A stretch of 11,711 nucleotides of DNA from Candidatus Nitrosopumilus sp. (GTDB lineage: Archaea > Thermoproteota > Nitrososphaeria > Nitrososphaerales > Nitrosopumilaceae): the NCBI GenBank assembly GCA_029860565.1, contig JAOUAY010000029.1, positions 1-11,711 on the forward strand, written 5' to 3'. This document shows positions 1-6,669 of this stretch, one piece after another. The notes beneath the pieces were generated by a model. It was not told the origin of the DNA. It was given only the letters and a program-made list of their open reading frames with translations, and did not search any database. A program made the translations under genes and the position numbers. Numbering within the stretch: position 1 is the stretch's first letter; each line of letters opens with the position of its first letter.

Positions 1-305
1 TAAACTCTTGCAGCAATACCGTCCATGAAATCAATCACATCATCAATTTTTGATGCAATTCTTTGCATATCCTCACGATCTAAAGGAGTGATGAAAGTCT
101 TGTTTAGTTCAGAAAATACATCACGTGTCAAAACATCTGCTTCAGTTTCAAGCTGATGAATCTTTTTACTCTGCTCAACATTAGTTAAATCAGAGAATAA
201 AACCACTACTGCTTCAGAGGTTTCAACTGCTTTTTTTGCTAAATTATCAAGAAGTGTTAAAAGTTCTTTTTCATTGGATTTTATCCAAGATAGCCATTGT
301 CCCAT
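1..305 (-). CDS. DUF47 / PhoU-like phosphate transport accessory protein, 3' end cut by window
   Basis: The first 101 codons are visible; the rest lies beyond base 1. The protein starts MGQWLSWIKSNEKELL and is a predicted all-helical, soluble protein. The segment TPLDREDMQRIASKIDDVID is the hallmark of the DUF47 family (PhoU-related, often about 210-220 aa), which has a 'TP.DRED....L.DD..D' signature. Family members usually sit beside a low-affinity Pit-type phosphate permease and are thought to modulate it. If that holds here, the permease gene would lie just beyond the left edge, downstream on this strand; that is inference. The ATG at 303-305 is preceded by a TATA-like box centred near 329, a spacing that fits a leaderless transcript. 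Family call is firm; role in phosphate uptake is inferred from relatives. Confidence 0.88.
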   Translation of the reverse strand, partial: MGQWLSWIKSNEKELLTLLDNLAKKAVETSEAVVVLFSDLTNVEQSKKIHQLETEADVLTRDVFSELNKTFITPLDREDMQRIASKIDDVIDFMDGIAARV

Positions 306-323
306 AAATCAATGAATGTGATT

Positions 324-334
324 ATAGATATAGG
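324..334 (-). promoter_or_regulatory. TATA-like box for the DUF47 gene
   Basis: On the minus strand this reads CTATATCTATA. Its centre is about 24 nt upstream of the ATG at 305, so transcription would begin at or next to the start codon (leaderless mRNA, common in Thaumarchaeota). A second candidate, the 12-bp palindrome TTCTATATAGAA at 358-369, lies further upstream. Confidence 0.45.
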
Positions 335-430
335 GATAAGGAACATAAAATCCATTGTTCTATATAGAAACATGTTATATCACAAATTATGATCTGATCG
401 CATTTTGAAAAATATTGCAGATATAAAATT

Positions 431-448
431 AAAAAGAAAAGAAAAAAA
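431..448 (-). terminator. Oligo-T terminator after the triplicated-domain gene
   Basis: Reading the minus strand, T7, T4 and T5 runs separated by single C residues begin five bases past the stop codon at 453. Archaeal RNA polymerase terminates on such T-rich non-template tracts without a hairpin. No comparable T tract lies closer to the stop. Confidence 0.6.
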
Positions 449-452
449 GGAA

Positions 453-2063
453 TTATTCACGAACTGTGAAATTTGGACTCCATTGATCTGTGTTTCTTAG
501 ATCAAAAGTACTTGGAGTATCTGCTTTTTCTACATTAAACATTACATCATACATTGGATTGTTTGGATGATATCCTTGACATTCAAAGTCAAAAATATTT
601 TCTAGTGCGAATTTATTTTTGACATAGCTCTCTTCAGAATTGGTATCGGTGGAAACAGTATAATCAATTGCTCTACAATTTACAAAGTTAAAACCACGAA
701 TTACTTTTTCACCTGAAACCAAGTCAACATCAATGTCAACTAAAACTTCTGAATTTGCTCCATTAACACCTTGAATATTCAGAGTATCATCCACATTATT
801 GTATAGCATTGGATAATCCCCAACTATTCCTCTCAATTCTATTGTAGGAATTGTTGCCTTGCCAGTAATTGAATCACTATCAGTATCTTCTGTAACAGTT
901 AGTACATCACTCTGTTTAAACATGGAAAACTCTATGGTTTCAATACCATCAGCAAAAGTAAAAGTGGTAATAGCACTTAGACCCTTGTCAGTATTCTGAA
1001 TAGGTTCCACATAGTCATTTGATATTTGAGCAGTTTTCCAAATAGGTGCATCTCCTTGAAGTTCTTCATAATACATGTTTATGGGATTAATTCCAGAACA
1101 AGTAAAAGTTAATTGAAGAACTAAAGCAAATCCACTTTTTCCAGTAAATCCTTCTTCCTTATCAGTCTGAGTAGTTATTCGAGCATCAGATATACGACAA
1201 TCTGCGAAATCAAATCCTCTTAGTATGGATTCGTCATTGGAAAACTCTACTAATGCATCAAAATCAATATTAGAAGAAACACTCAATCCAGATACTTGTC
1301 TTGATTTATCAATTGCATTAAACAGTAATGGATAGTAGTCCAAAATTCCTTCTACTTGAAATTCTGCGACAACATTCTCAGAAGAGTCCTCATAACCTGA
1401 AACTAGATTAAAGACAGGAAATTCTATTTTTTCGGCCCCATTTTCAAACATTAGGGTTACCGAAGTTTTCATATCGTTAGCAAAATTGAATCCGGATTCA
1501 CCATAATCAATAAAGGAATCATTTGAGGTTATTTTTACATCATTACCAGTATTTATCCCACTACATACAAAATCAATCTTATCTACAATAGCAAATCCAA
1601 CTTCTTTGAAATAACTTTCATAGTCATTTGAATCAAGTGTCTCGACTTGATAATTATTAATTCTGCAATTGTTGTAATCCAGAATAATTATTGATTTGTC
1701 CTCTTTTACAAAATCTACATCAACATCAAAGTATTTGAATTGGTAATCAAAGGCACCATTTGATAACCTGTACTTGTATGCCTCATCCATTGCTTGATGC
1801 AATAATGGAGAAGAAGTGACAGTTCCTTCTACTGAAAAGGATGTTCCAGAATTATTTGCAAAGTTTTCACCCATTTCAAAGATAGGGAAGGTATGTGTCT
1901 CAATTCCATCTCTGAATGTAAATGTAAGTACCGGAGTAATGTCGCCTATCATCTTGTATTCTTGACTTTCTTCAGCAGACGCATTTGAAAGTTCAAAGGA
2001 ACCTAGAGTAAATAATGCAACAATGCTAAAAATTGCAATGTTTTTTACGTTTTTGTAAGTCAT
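453..2063 (-). CDS. Secreted protein with three copies of an unrecognised ~155-aa two-cysteine domain
   Basis: I do not recognise the family. With the ATG at 2061-2063 the product is 536 aa and starts MTYKNVKNIAIFSIVALFTLG, a good Sec signal peptide with likely cleavage after ASA near residue 30. The rest is three divergent copies of one domain starting near residues 46, 202 and 366. Each has an opening 'TFTF.DGIE....FP.F' strand, a 'V.G....YPLL..A.D' segment, then two cysteines in 'CR(I/A)..Y' and 'F.C.G' contexts. The pairs are C133/C167, C289/C322 and C463/C495, with spacings of 34, 33 and 32, suggesting one disulfide per domain. Asp- and Glu-rich, with no C-terminal membrane anchor or sorting motif seen, so probably released or wall-associated. 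The frame opens further upstream to a GTG at 2087, but that codon lies inside the probable TATA box, so ATG-2063 is preferred. It is last in a run of minus-strand genes. Confidence 0.8.
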   Translation of the reverse strand: MTYKNVKNIAIFSIVALFTLGSFELSNASAEESQEYKMIGDITPVLTFTFRDGIETHTFPIFEMGENFANNSGTSFSVEGTVTSSPLLHQAMDEAYKYRLSNGAFDYQFKYFDVDVDFVKEDKSIIILDYNNCRINNYQVETLDSNDYESYFKEVGFAIVDKIDFVCSGINTGNDVKITSNDSFIDYGESGFNFANDMKTSVTLMFENGAEKIEFPVFNLVSGYEDSSENVVAEFQVEGILDYYPLLFNAIDKSRQVSGLSVSSNIDFDALVEFSNDESILRGFDFADCRISDARITTQTDKEEGFTGKSGFALVLQLTFTCSGINPINMYYEELQGDAPIWKTAQISNDYVEPIQNTDKGLSAITTFTFADGIETIEFSMFKQSDVLTVTEDTDSDSITGKATIPTIELRGIVGDYPMLYNNVDDTLNIQGVNGANSEVLVDIDVDLVSGEKVIRGFNFVNCRAIDYTVSTDTNSEESYVKNKFALENIFDFECQGYHPNNPMYDVMFNVEKADTPSTFDLRNTDQWSPNFTVRE

Positions 2064-2087
2064 TGAATATGAAAAAGGAATTTCCAC

Positions 2088-2094
2088 CTATAAC
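2088..2094 (-). promoter_or_regulatory. TATA-like box for the triplicated-domain secreted protein
   Basis: Minus strand reads GTTATAG, centred near 2091 and 28 nt upstream of the ATG at 2063. This spacing fits leaderless transcription and argues against the upstream GTG start, which would overlap the box. Confidence 0.45.
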
Positions 2095-2162
2095 ATGTGT
2101 CACTATTATTTAGTTATGGAACATACTTTTAGATAGTAGTAATAGTTCTATATAGGAAAAAA

Positions 2163-3734
2163 CTATTCTTCACAATTTAACAATAAATCACTGTGAGAGT
2201 CTGATGGATAACATCTATCAGAATTTGTACCTCCATCTATTACATCAGAACCGGAATTTGAATAAATTACATCAGTTCCAGATTGACCTTTTAAAATATC
2301 ATTTCCAGGATTGCCTTTAATTGTATCATTTCCATCATTGCCAGAAATAATATCATCGCCATAGCCGCCAAAAATGCAATCATTTCCATCATTGCCAGAA
2401 ATAATATCATTTCCCGCCAATCCAAAGATAAGATCATCGCCATCAGTTCCTTGAATTACATCATCTCCAATAGTTCCCTGGATCATGTTATAATCAGAAT
2501 AATTGTGTCCACAAGCATTCACAGTAATTCTTTGAGATGCATTAGAACTATGTCCAGAGTTATCAAATGCAATCCAAACAACATTGTTTATGCCTATAAA
2601 AAAAGCCTCAGGAGAATTGTTAACGATTACTTTGATTCCACTGTCATCAGTAGCAGTTGCCTCACCAATAGACACACTGGTTAGAATATCTTCAGCCTCA
2701 ACTACCAGTGAAGGTGGAGCAACAATTACAGGTTTTGTTTGATCTCGTGGTAAAGGCCTTATAACTTCTGGTGCAACAAAATATGAAATTTCAGATTCTT
2801 CATAAAACGGGGTTTCAAACAATTGTATTGTATGAGAGGGTGAATCTACAACTAACAGTTCGCCATTAATTCCAATTTCTAAATCAGTTATATCTTCAAA
2901 GAAATCAGGATACGGGCCAGCTTGATCAACTTGACTTAATCGCAAATCAGAATCTTGAGATAAGTGCAAAATTCTACCCGTGGCAGAATTCACAACAAAC
3001 ATGTCACCTGAATCATCAACAGTTATTGCGTCAGGAGAAAAAACATAGCTTGGAAAATAAAACGGAAATGATTTGATTAACTCTCCATCAGCATTAAATT
3101 TTTCAATTTTATTATTTCCTTTATCAGTGACATAGACATTCCCATCAACATCAACATCAATTCCAACAACATTAAGGAATTTACCCTGACTTAATCCACT
3201 CGAACCAAATGATGAGATAAACTTACCGTCAGTTGAAAATATTTGAATTCTTTGATTTCCAGTATCAACTACATATAAAATTCCATTGTTAATAGCAATT
3301 CCATTTGGATAAAGGAATTGTCCTTCACCAGTTCCTTTTGTTCCCCAAGCTGAAATAAATTCTCCATCGAGGGAAAACTTTTGAATTCTATTTAAATCAC
3401 GATCCACTACAAAAACAGAATCAATGCCCACTGCAATTCCAGATGGATTGTAAAAATTGCCTAGCTGTTTTCCACTCTGACCCCAATCTGTGACATATTC
3501 ACCGTTACTTGAGAATTTTTGAATGCGTTTGTTACCAAAATCACTAACATAGGTGCTGCCATCATCATCACTTACTGCAATGAATTGAGGGTAAGAGAAA
3601 TGACCAGGTTCAACAACTCCAAACGTACCCCATTCAGAAACAAGATCATAGTCATCAGATCCAAAAGAAATTTGAGCAAAAGAACTAGATATCAAAAATA
3701 CAGAAAACATTACAATTGTAAGAAATAGTTTCAA
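2163..3734 (-). CDS. Secreted NHL beta-propeller with HYR domain and C-terminal RTX-type calcium-binding repeats
   Basis: A 523-aa secreted multidomain protein. Residues 1-20 (MKLFLTIVMFSVFLISSSFA) form a signal peptide. Residues about 30-308 form a six-bladed NHL propeller, with blades such as 'GEFISAWGTKGTGEGQFLYP' followed by 'GIAI....YVVDTGNQRIQ.F'. Residues about 331-406 match a HYR (hyalin-repeat) immunoglobulin-like fold, with 'TKPVIVAPPSLVVEA' and 'TATDDSG'. Residues about 418-505 hold glycine/aspartate nonapeptides (GNDGND, GGYGDD, GNPGND) typical of RTX parallel beta-roll calcium binding. Likely cell-surface or released, with propeller-mediated binding of an unknown partner; seawater calcium would fold the C-terminus. 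No ATG start gives a proper signal peptide. TTG at 3734 is chosen over the adjacent TTG at 3737 because it yields MKLF. It lies 71 bp after the ABC permease stop on the same strand, with no strong T tract between them. Ends with a T6 run. Confidence 0.86.
   Translation of the reverse strand: MKLFLTIVMFSVFLISSSFAQISFGSDDYDLVSEWGTFGVVEPGHFSYPQFIAVSDDDGSTYVSDFGNKRIQKFSSNGEYVTDWGQSGKQLGNFYNPSGIAVGIDSVFVVDRDLNRIQKFSLDGEFISAWGTKGTGEGQFLYPNGIAINNGILYVVDTGNQRIQIFSTDGKFISSFGSSGLSQGKFLNVVGIDVDVDGNVYVTDKGNNKIEKFNADGELIKSFPFYFPSYVFSPDAITVDDSGDMFVVNSATGRILHLSQDSDLRLSQVDQAGPYPDFFEDITDLEIGINGELLVVDSPSHTIQLFETPFYEESEISYFVAPEVIRPLPRDQTKPVIVAPPSLVVEAEDILTSVSIGEATATDDSGIKVIVNNSPEAFFIGINNVVWIAFDNSGHSSNASQRITVNACGHNYSDYNMIQGTIGDDVIQGTDGDDLIFGLAGNDIISGNDGNDCIFGGYGDDIISGNDGNDTIKGNPGNDILKGQSGTDVIYSNSGSDVIDGGTNSDRCYPSDSHSDLLLNCEE
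2325..2410. repeat. 32-bp direct repeat inside the RTX-coding region
   Basis: Bases 2325-2356 and 2379-2410 are identical over 32 bp at a 54-bp offset (18 codons, two nonapeptides), encoding the repeated IISGNDGND units. It explains the repetitive look of this stretch and fits tandem growth of the RTX array. Confidence 0.85.
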
Positions 3735-3805
3735 CAAATAATCATGACAAAATTATGGAAACATAACCAGAGTTAACTAATGTTGTAATTTTTGTCAACT
3801 TTCTG

Positions 3806-4591
3806 TTAAAATGGCTTGTTTACTTCACGCGTAAACACATAGCTTGCAAGTGCAACCATGGCAAGTACAAAGGCTATGAGAACTCCCAGACTCAAAAGTA
3901 TTGGAATTCCACCTTCAGAAATACCAGTCATTAATTCCCTTACCAGTAAAACGGTATATGTTACTGGATTTAATTTTGCAATAACTGCAAGCCAATCAGG
4001 GAGCAATTCCAACGGAAATAATGCAGGACTTAGCATAAACAAAGGCATTCCAAGAAAATTAATCATACCCCAAAAGGTTTCTTGAGACTTTGCAGTTGCT
4101 GCAACTATTACAGAAATTCCAGAGAATCCCAATGAAAACAAGATTACGATTACCATGATGGGAGCAATCATAATCGGATTTGGAAAAGAAACACCAATGG
4201 CTAAAGCAATTCCCAAAATCAAACTAGCTTGCAATGCTGCAATCAAAGAAATTGCAGACATTTTTCCCAATGCAACAGCAGAACGAGAAATGGGAGAAGA
4301 CAAAGCCTTATTCATAAAACCATACCGTCTATCCCATAGCGTATTAACACCTCCAAAAATACTAGTGAAAATTGCAGTAAGTATAATGACACCAGGTGCC
4401 ATAAACTCAATGTATTCACCTTCAAAACCAACGGATTGAATTAATGGTTGAGTTCCTGAAAATGTATTTCCAATTACAATAATCCAAATTGCAGGTTGAA
4501 TTAATCTAATTAAAACACCACTACGGGATTTTTTATATCTCTTTAATTCTCTCCAAAAAATTGTATAAGTATCATACATCAGAGTGTTCAT
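3806..4591 (-). CDS. ABC-2 type transporter permease (DrrB/NodJ-like)
   Basis: A 261-aa integral membrane protein with about six hydrophobic segments near residues 27-43, 62-82, 112-134, 141-166, 172-194 and 228-253. The N-terminus carries 'IFWRELKRYKKSR', a cytoplasmic lead-in common in ABC-2 permeases. 'FMAPGVI', the basic loop 'LWDRRYGFMNKALSSPISR' and 'LNPVTYTVLLVRELM' are typical of the DrrB/NodJ/ABC-2 family. The start ATG overlaps the TGA of the ATPase gene in an ATGA arrangement, so the two are translationally coupled and should form one exporter of two ATPases plus two permeases. Substrate cannot be told from sequence; relatives export drugs, polysaccharides or lipids, or act in self-protection. 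Length is normal and there is no sign of damage. Confidence 0.92.
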   Translation of the reverse strand: MNTLMYDTYTIFWRELKRYKKSRSGVLIRLIQPAIWIIVIGNTFSGTQPLIQSVGFEGEYIEFMAPGVIILTAIFTSIFGGVNTLWDRRYGFMNKALSSPISRSAVALGKMSAISLIAALQASLILGIALAIGVSFPNPIMIAPIMVIVILFSLGFSGISVIVAATAKSQETFWGMINFLGMPLFMLSPALFPLELLPDWLAVIAKLNPVTYTVLLVRELMTGISEGGIPILLSLGVLIAFVLAMVALASYVFTREVNKPF

Positions 4592-5592
4592 GCACGTAAC
4601 CTCTTCATCTTTGCATGTTCACGTTTTCTATTGAATCCAGAATCATCATCATCTCTAATTTCATGTCCAGTGTAAGAAATAAAAACATCATCAAGAGTTG
4701 GCTGGGTTAGCGAAATGGATGTAATTTTTATATCAAGTTCAGAGGAGATTTGAAAGATTTTTGGAATGACTTTAGTTCCATTTGATGCAAAAAGTGTGAG
4801 TTTAAAACCATCTTCATTTATTTTTTTTACAAATTCAATTTTTTTAATCTCAGATAAGAAAGAATTAAGATTTTTTCCTTCTTCAATTACAATTGAAATG
4901 ACTTCGTTTCCCATCGCATTTTTCATATTTTCTGGTGTATCAATCACCTGTATTTTTCCACCATCAATAATTCCAATTCGATCACATAGTTTGTCTGCCT
5001 CTTCCATGTAGTGAGTGGTTAGAAAGATAGTCATATCAAATTCTGTATGGATTTTCTTGATATATTCCCAAATTTTTCGGCGAGTTTGAATATCTAGTCC
5101 AACTGTAGGCTCATCAAGAAACAATACTTTGGGTCTGTGCAACAGACCTCCTGCAATATCCAATCTTTTTCTCATCCCACCAGAATATGTAACAACTGCT
5201 TGATCTTGTTTATCAACAAGTTCAATTAATTCCAAAACCTCATCAATTCTTTTGCTAATTTCACTTTTTGGAATATGGTTTAGTTTTGCTTGTAGGATAA
5301 GATTTTCTCGTCCAGTAAGATACTCATCAACTGTTGATTCTTGCTGAACATATCCAATATTTTCTCTAACTTGTTTTGCATTTGTCCTCACATCAAATCC
5401 AGAAATCAAAGCTTGTCCAGATGTTGGTTTTAGTAAAGTAGTGAAAATCATCATTGTTGTACTTTTCCCAGCACCGTTAGGTCCCAAAAAACCAAAGATC
5501 TCACCTTTTTCAACTGAAAAGGAAATATCATTCACAGCAATTACATCACCAAATAATTTTGTAAGAGATTTTGTCTCTATGGAATACAACAC
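4588..5592 (-). CDS. ABC transporter ATP-binding protein (DrrA-like)
   Basis: Cytoplasmic ATPase of an ABC-2 exporter. With the GTG at 5590-5592 as start it is 334 aa. All nucleotide-binding motifs are intact: Walker A GPNGAGKST (about 37-45), Q-loop YVQQ (81-84), signature YSGGMRKR (136-143), Walker B VLFLDEPT (156-163), D-loop GLD (165-167) and H-loop H194. The C-terminal extension ends in 'LTQPTLDDVFISYTG' (295-309), the conserved tail of the DrrA subfamily, then a basic tail. It overlaps the permease start by 3 bases (ATGA). Start is uncertain: TTG at 5610 gives 340 aa, but a TATA-like box at 5611-5617 would put transcription start near 5588, favouring GTG-5592 or TTG-5589. Function as an exporter ATPase is sure; the cargo is unknown. 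Confidence 0.93.
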   Translation of the reverse strand: MLYSIETKSLTKLFGDVIAVNDISFSVEKGEIFGFLGPNGAGKSTTMMIFTTLLKPTSGQALISGFDVRTNAKQVRENIGYVQQESTVDEYLTGRENLILQAKLNHIPKSEISKRIDEVLELIELVDKQDQAVVTYSGGMRKRLDIAGGLLHRPKVLFLDEPTVGLDIQTRRKIWEYIKKIHTEFDMTIFLTTHYMEEADKLCDRIGIIDGGKIQVIDTPENMKNAMGNEVISIVIEEGKNLNSFLSEIKKIEFVKKINEDGFKLTLFASNGTKVIPKIFQISSELDIKITSISLTQPTLDDVFISYTGHEIRDDDDSGFNRKREHAKMKRLRA

Positions 5593-5610
5593 ATTGATCG
5601 CATTTGACAA

Positions 5611-5617
5611 TTATAAA
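5611..5617 (-). promoter_or_regulatory. TATA-like box for the ABC exporter operon
   Basis: Minus strand reads TTTATAA, the best TATA match between the two divergent genes. Expected transcription start is about 26 nt on, near 5588, so the longest TTG-5610 reading of the ATPase would lie upstream of the mRNA start. Confidence 0.5.
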
Positions 5618-5651
5618 TTGCTAAGTATTAGTCTCGTCGATCCTCGCAAAA

Positions 5652-5657
5652 AATTTA
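5652..5657 (+). promoter_or_regulatory. TATA-like box for the zinc-ribbon microprotein
   Basis: AATTTAAAG context, centred near 5655 and 27 nt before the ATG at 5682, which fits a leaderless mRNA. It supports the reading of the very short downstream frame as a real gene. Confidence 0.4.
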
Positions 5658-5681
5658 AAGACAAAATATAGAAACTGCTGT

Positions 5682-5780
5682 ATGAAAGGATTATGTCAAA
5701 AATGCCACTCATCAAATGTGGAAGTAACAGTTCAAGAAGGAATTCCTGTATGTACAGTATGTTCTAAACAAACAGATTAA
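5682..5780 (+). CDS. 32-aa zinc-ribbon microprotein
   Basis: A short frame translating to MKGLCQKCHSSNVEV... and ending ...VCTVCSKQTD. It has two CxxC knuckles, C5/C8 and C24/C27, separated by 15 residues, the layout of a rubredoxin-like or treble-clef zinc ribbon. Almost nothing else is present, so the whole protein is one zinc-binding module, possibly an RNA-, protein- or DNA-contacting adaptor; function is unknown. Support for it being a gene is the paired-knuckle pattern, a TATA-like box at leaderless spacing, and its fit in the otherwise empty gap between the ABC operon and the PRC-barrel gene. The family is not recognised beyond 'zinc ribbon', and chance CxxC pairs are possible in so short a frame. 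Confidence 0.72.
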   Translation: MKGLCQKCHSSNVEVTVQEGIPVCTVCSKQTD

Positions 5781-5782
5781 TC

Positions 5783-5805
5783 AAAAAATATTATTTTAAA
5801 AAAAA
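5783..5805 (-). terminator. Oligo-T terminator after the PRC-barrel gene
   Basis: Minus strand shows a T8 run then a T6 run beginning five bases past the stop codon at 5810, a good archaeal intrinsic terminator. On the plus strand the same stretch is A-rich and gives the microprotein gene no obvious terminator. Confidence 0.55.
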
Positions 5806-5809
5806 GAAA

Positions 5810-6229
5810 TTATTCAAGATTCTTGAACTCTTCTTTAGTCATTCTTAAAATAACTTTTTCCCCGACACCCCAAATTTCAGATTTGGATAGAATTTTAGAG
5901 TGCATTAAGCCATCACTAACTTCTATTGATTCCAATTCATTTGTATCAGAATTTTTGTGTAATCGCTTCACTTTGCCTATTTTATGACGATCAATATCAG
6001 TTACAGGGATTCCAATTCTTACAGGAGGTCTGCTAAGAAGTAAAGTTTCTTTAGAAAATTTGTCAACATAATCCTCAGATAAAAAGTAGTCCCTACGAAA
6101 TCCTTGATGGATTGTTACACCACATACGGCAAGTGTATCTTGGTTAATGTGAATATGTTTAACTTTCCCATATTCAATTCCTTCCCTATCAATTACTTTT
6201 TTTCCAGTAAAAGTATCAGCAGTAGCCAT
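5810..6229 (-). CDS. Tandem PRC-barrel domain protein
   Basis: A 139-aa soluble protein with no signal peptide or membrane segment. Two PRC-barrel-like halves are visible. Residues about 5-70 include 'TGKKVIDREGIEYGKVKHI'. Residues about 72-130 include 'IGIPVTDIDRHKIGKVKRL', then 'ESIEVSDG' and a closing 'IWGVGEKVIL'. Both halves carry the 'G..V.D..G..IGKV' type turn of this beta-barrel. PRC barrels occur in RimM, photosynthetic reaction-centre H subunits and many small archaeal proteins that serve as protein or RNA docking modules; no specific partner is indicated. The frame opens upstream to GTG-6262 and ATG-6241. ATG-6229 (MATADTFTG) is chosen because a TATA-like box lies 25 nt upstream and covers the alternative starts. 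Confidence 0.82.
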   Translation of the reverse strand: MATADTFTGKKVIDREGIEYGKVKHIHINQDTLAVCGVTIHQGFRRDYFLSEDYVDKFSKETLLLSRPPVRIGIPVTDIDRHKIGKVKRLHKNSDTNELESIEVSDGLMHSKILSKSEIWGVGEKVILRMTKEEFKNLE

Positions 6230-6250
6230 ATTGGCAGGCATTCCTTCAAG

Positions 6251-6257
6251 TTTTATA
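6251..6257 (-). promoter_or_regulatory. TATA-like box for the PRC-barrel gene
   Basis: Minus strand reads TATAAAA, a strong match, centred 25 nt upstream of the ATG at 6229. It predicts a leaderless mRNA and excludes the upstream GTG and ATG starts. Confidence 0.55.
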
Positions 6258-6321
6258 GACACAGTACCAATTGAACAGATTTGCTTATCAGATCAAATAT
6301 CAGAAATTTCTATCAATGAGG

Positions 6322-6327
6322 TTAAAT
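6322..6327 (+). promoter_or_regulatory. TATA-like box for the split-barrel oxidoreductase gene
   Basis: TTAAAT, centred near 6325, lies 26 nt before the ATG at 6351. A GAGG at 6337-6340, 10 nt before the start, could instead be a ribosome-binding site on a longer leader. Weak match. Confidence 0.35.
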
Positions 6328-6350
6328 TACTTGACAGAGGAAAATTACGC

Positions 6351-6668
6351 ATGAAGATAAAAGAAGAAGTATTCAGACCAATCCTAATTACTAAAGGAAG
6401 AAAAACAAGTAAAGAGCATTCAGTAATGCTTCGAGCAGTAAATCATAACGAAAAAATTTATTTTTCAAGACACAAACCAGATGGAGATTGGTTTCAGAAT
6501 GCCTTGGCAAACCCTCTAGTCAAAATTCAATATAATGATAATGTATTCATTGGAAATGCAAAATTAGTTACAGATGAAACATTAAATGAAAAAATTTCTC
6601 ATCTAAAATATCCGGGAGAAGAAAGAGCTAAAGAAAAAAGAGTTACAATCGAAGTAACGTTAGAATAA
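6351..6668 (+). CDS. Small split-barrel protein, deazaflavin (F420)-dependent nitroreductase-like
   Basis: A 105-aa soluble protein starting MKIKEEVFRPILITKGRKTS. The core resembles Ddn/DUF385-type enzymes of the flavin-binding split-barrel fold. 'ILITKGRKTSKEHSVMLRAV' matches the usual 'LLLTT.GR.SG....PL' strand-turn. 'GDWFQNALANPLVKIQ' matches 'P.W..NL.ANP.V.VQ', and 'FIGNAKLVTDE' matches the following strand. Such proteins use reduced F420 (or FMN) to reduce quinones, nitro compounds or other substrates. Thaumarchaea are reported to make F420, which fits, but cofactor and substrate here are inferred. It is shorter than typical 130-150 aa relatives. The frame extends upstream to 6231 but that part overlaps the divergent PRC gene's promoter and carries no family similarity. 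Its stop is one base from the convergent regulator's stop. Confidence 0.68.
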   Translation: MKIKEEVFRPILITKGRKTSKEHSVMLRAVNHNEKIYFSRHKPDGDWFQNALANPLVKIQYNDNVFIGNAKLVTDETLNEKISHLKYPGEERAKEKRVTIEVTLE

Positions 6669-6669
6669 T

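Noticed and set aside
306..452. Possible small gene or RNA in the 147-bp gap
   Set aside because: No convincing open frame or tRNA-like fold; only promoter-like TATA sequences and a T-rich terminator are visible.
2280..2470. Regular short repeats that could look like a CRISPR array
   Set aside because: They are in frame and code for glycine/aspartate RTX nonapeptides; no spacers, leader or cas genes.
2451..2684. Plus-strand open frame across the NHL/RTX gene
   Set aside because: Antisense to a gene with clear NHL, HYR and RTX domains; the translation has no domain, signal peptide or ribosome-binding site.
3519..3728. Plus-strand open frame opposite the NHL gene's N-terminus
   Set aside because: Low-complexity basic translation antisense to the signal peptide and first propeller blade; a shadow frame.
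4155..4439. Plus-strand open frame opposite the ABC permease
   Set aside because: Opposite a conserved membrane protein; translated antisense of hydrophobic codons, no independent support.
2163..5592. Idea that the ABC exporter is a type I secretion system for the RTX protein
   Set aside because: The transporter is a DrrAB-type ABC-2 exporter, not a fused type I exporter, and the RTX protein has its own Sec signal peptide. No membrane-fusion protein is nearby.
6231..6350. Upstream extension of the split-barrel enzyme to 6231
   Set aside because: The extra 40 residues overlap the PRC gene's promoter, show no family similarity, and the ATG at 6351 has both a TATA-like box and a GAGG at workable distances.
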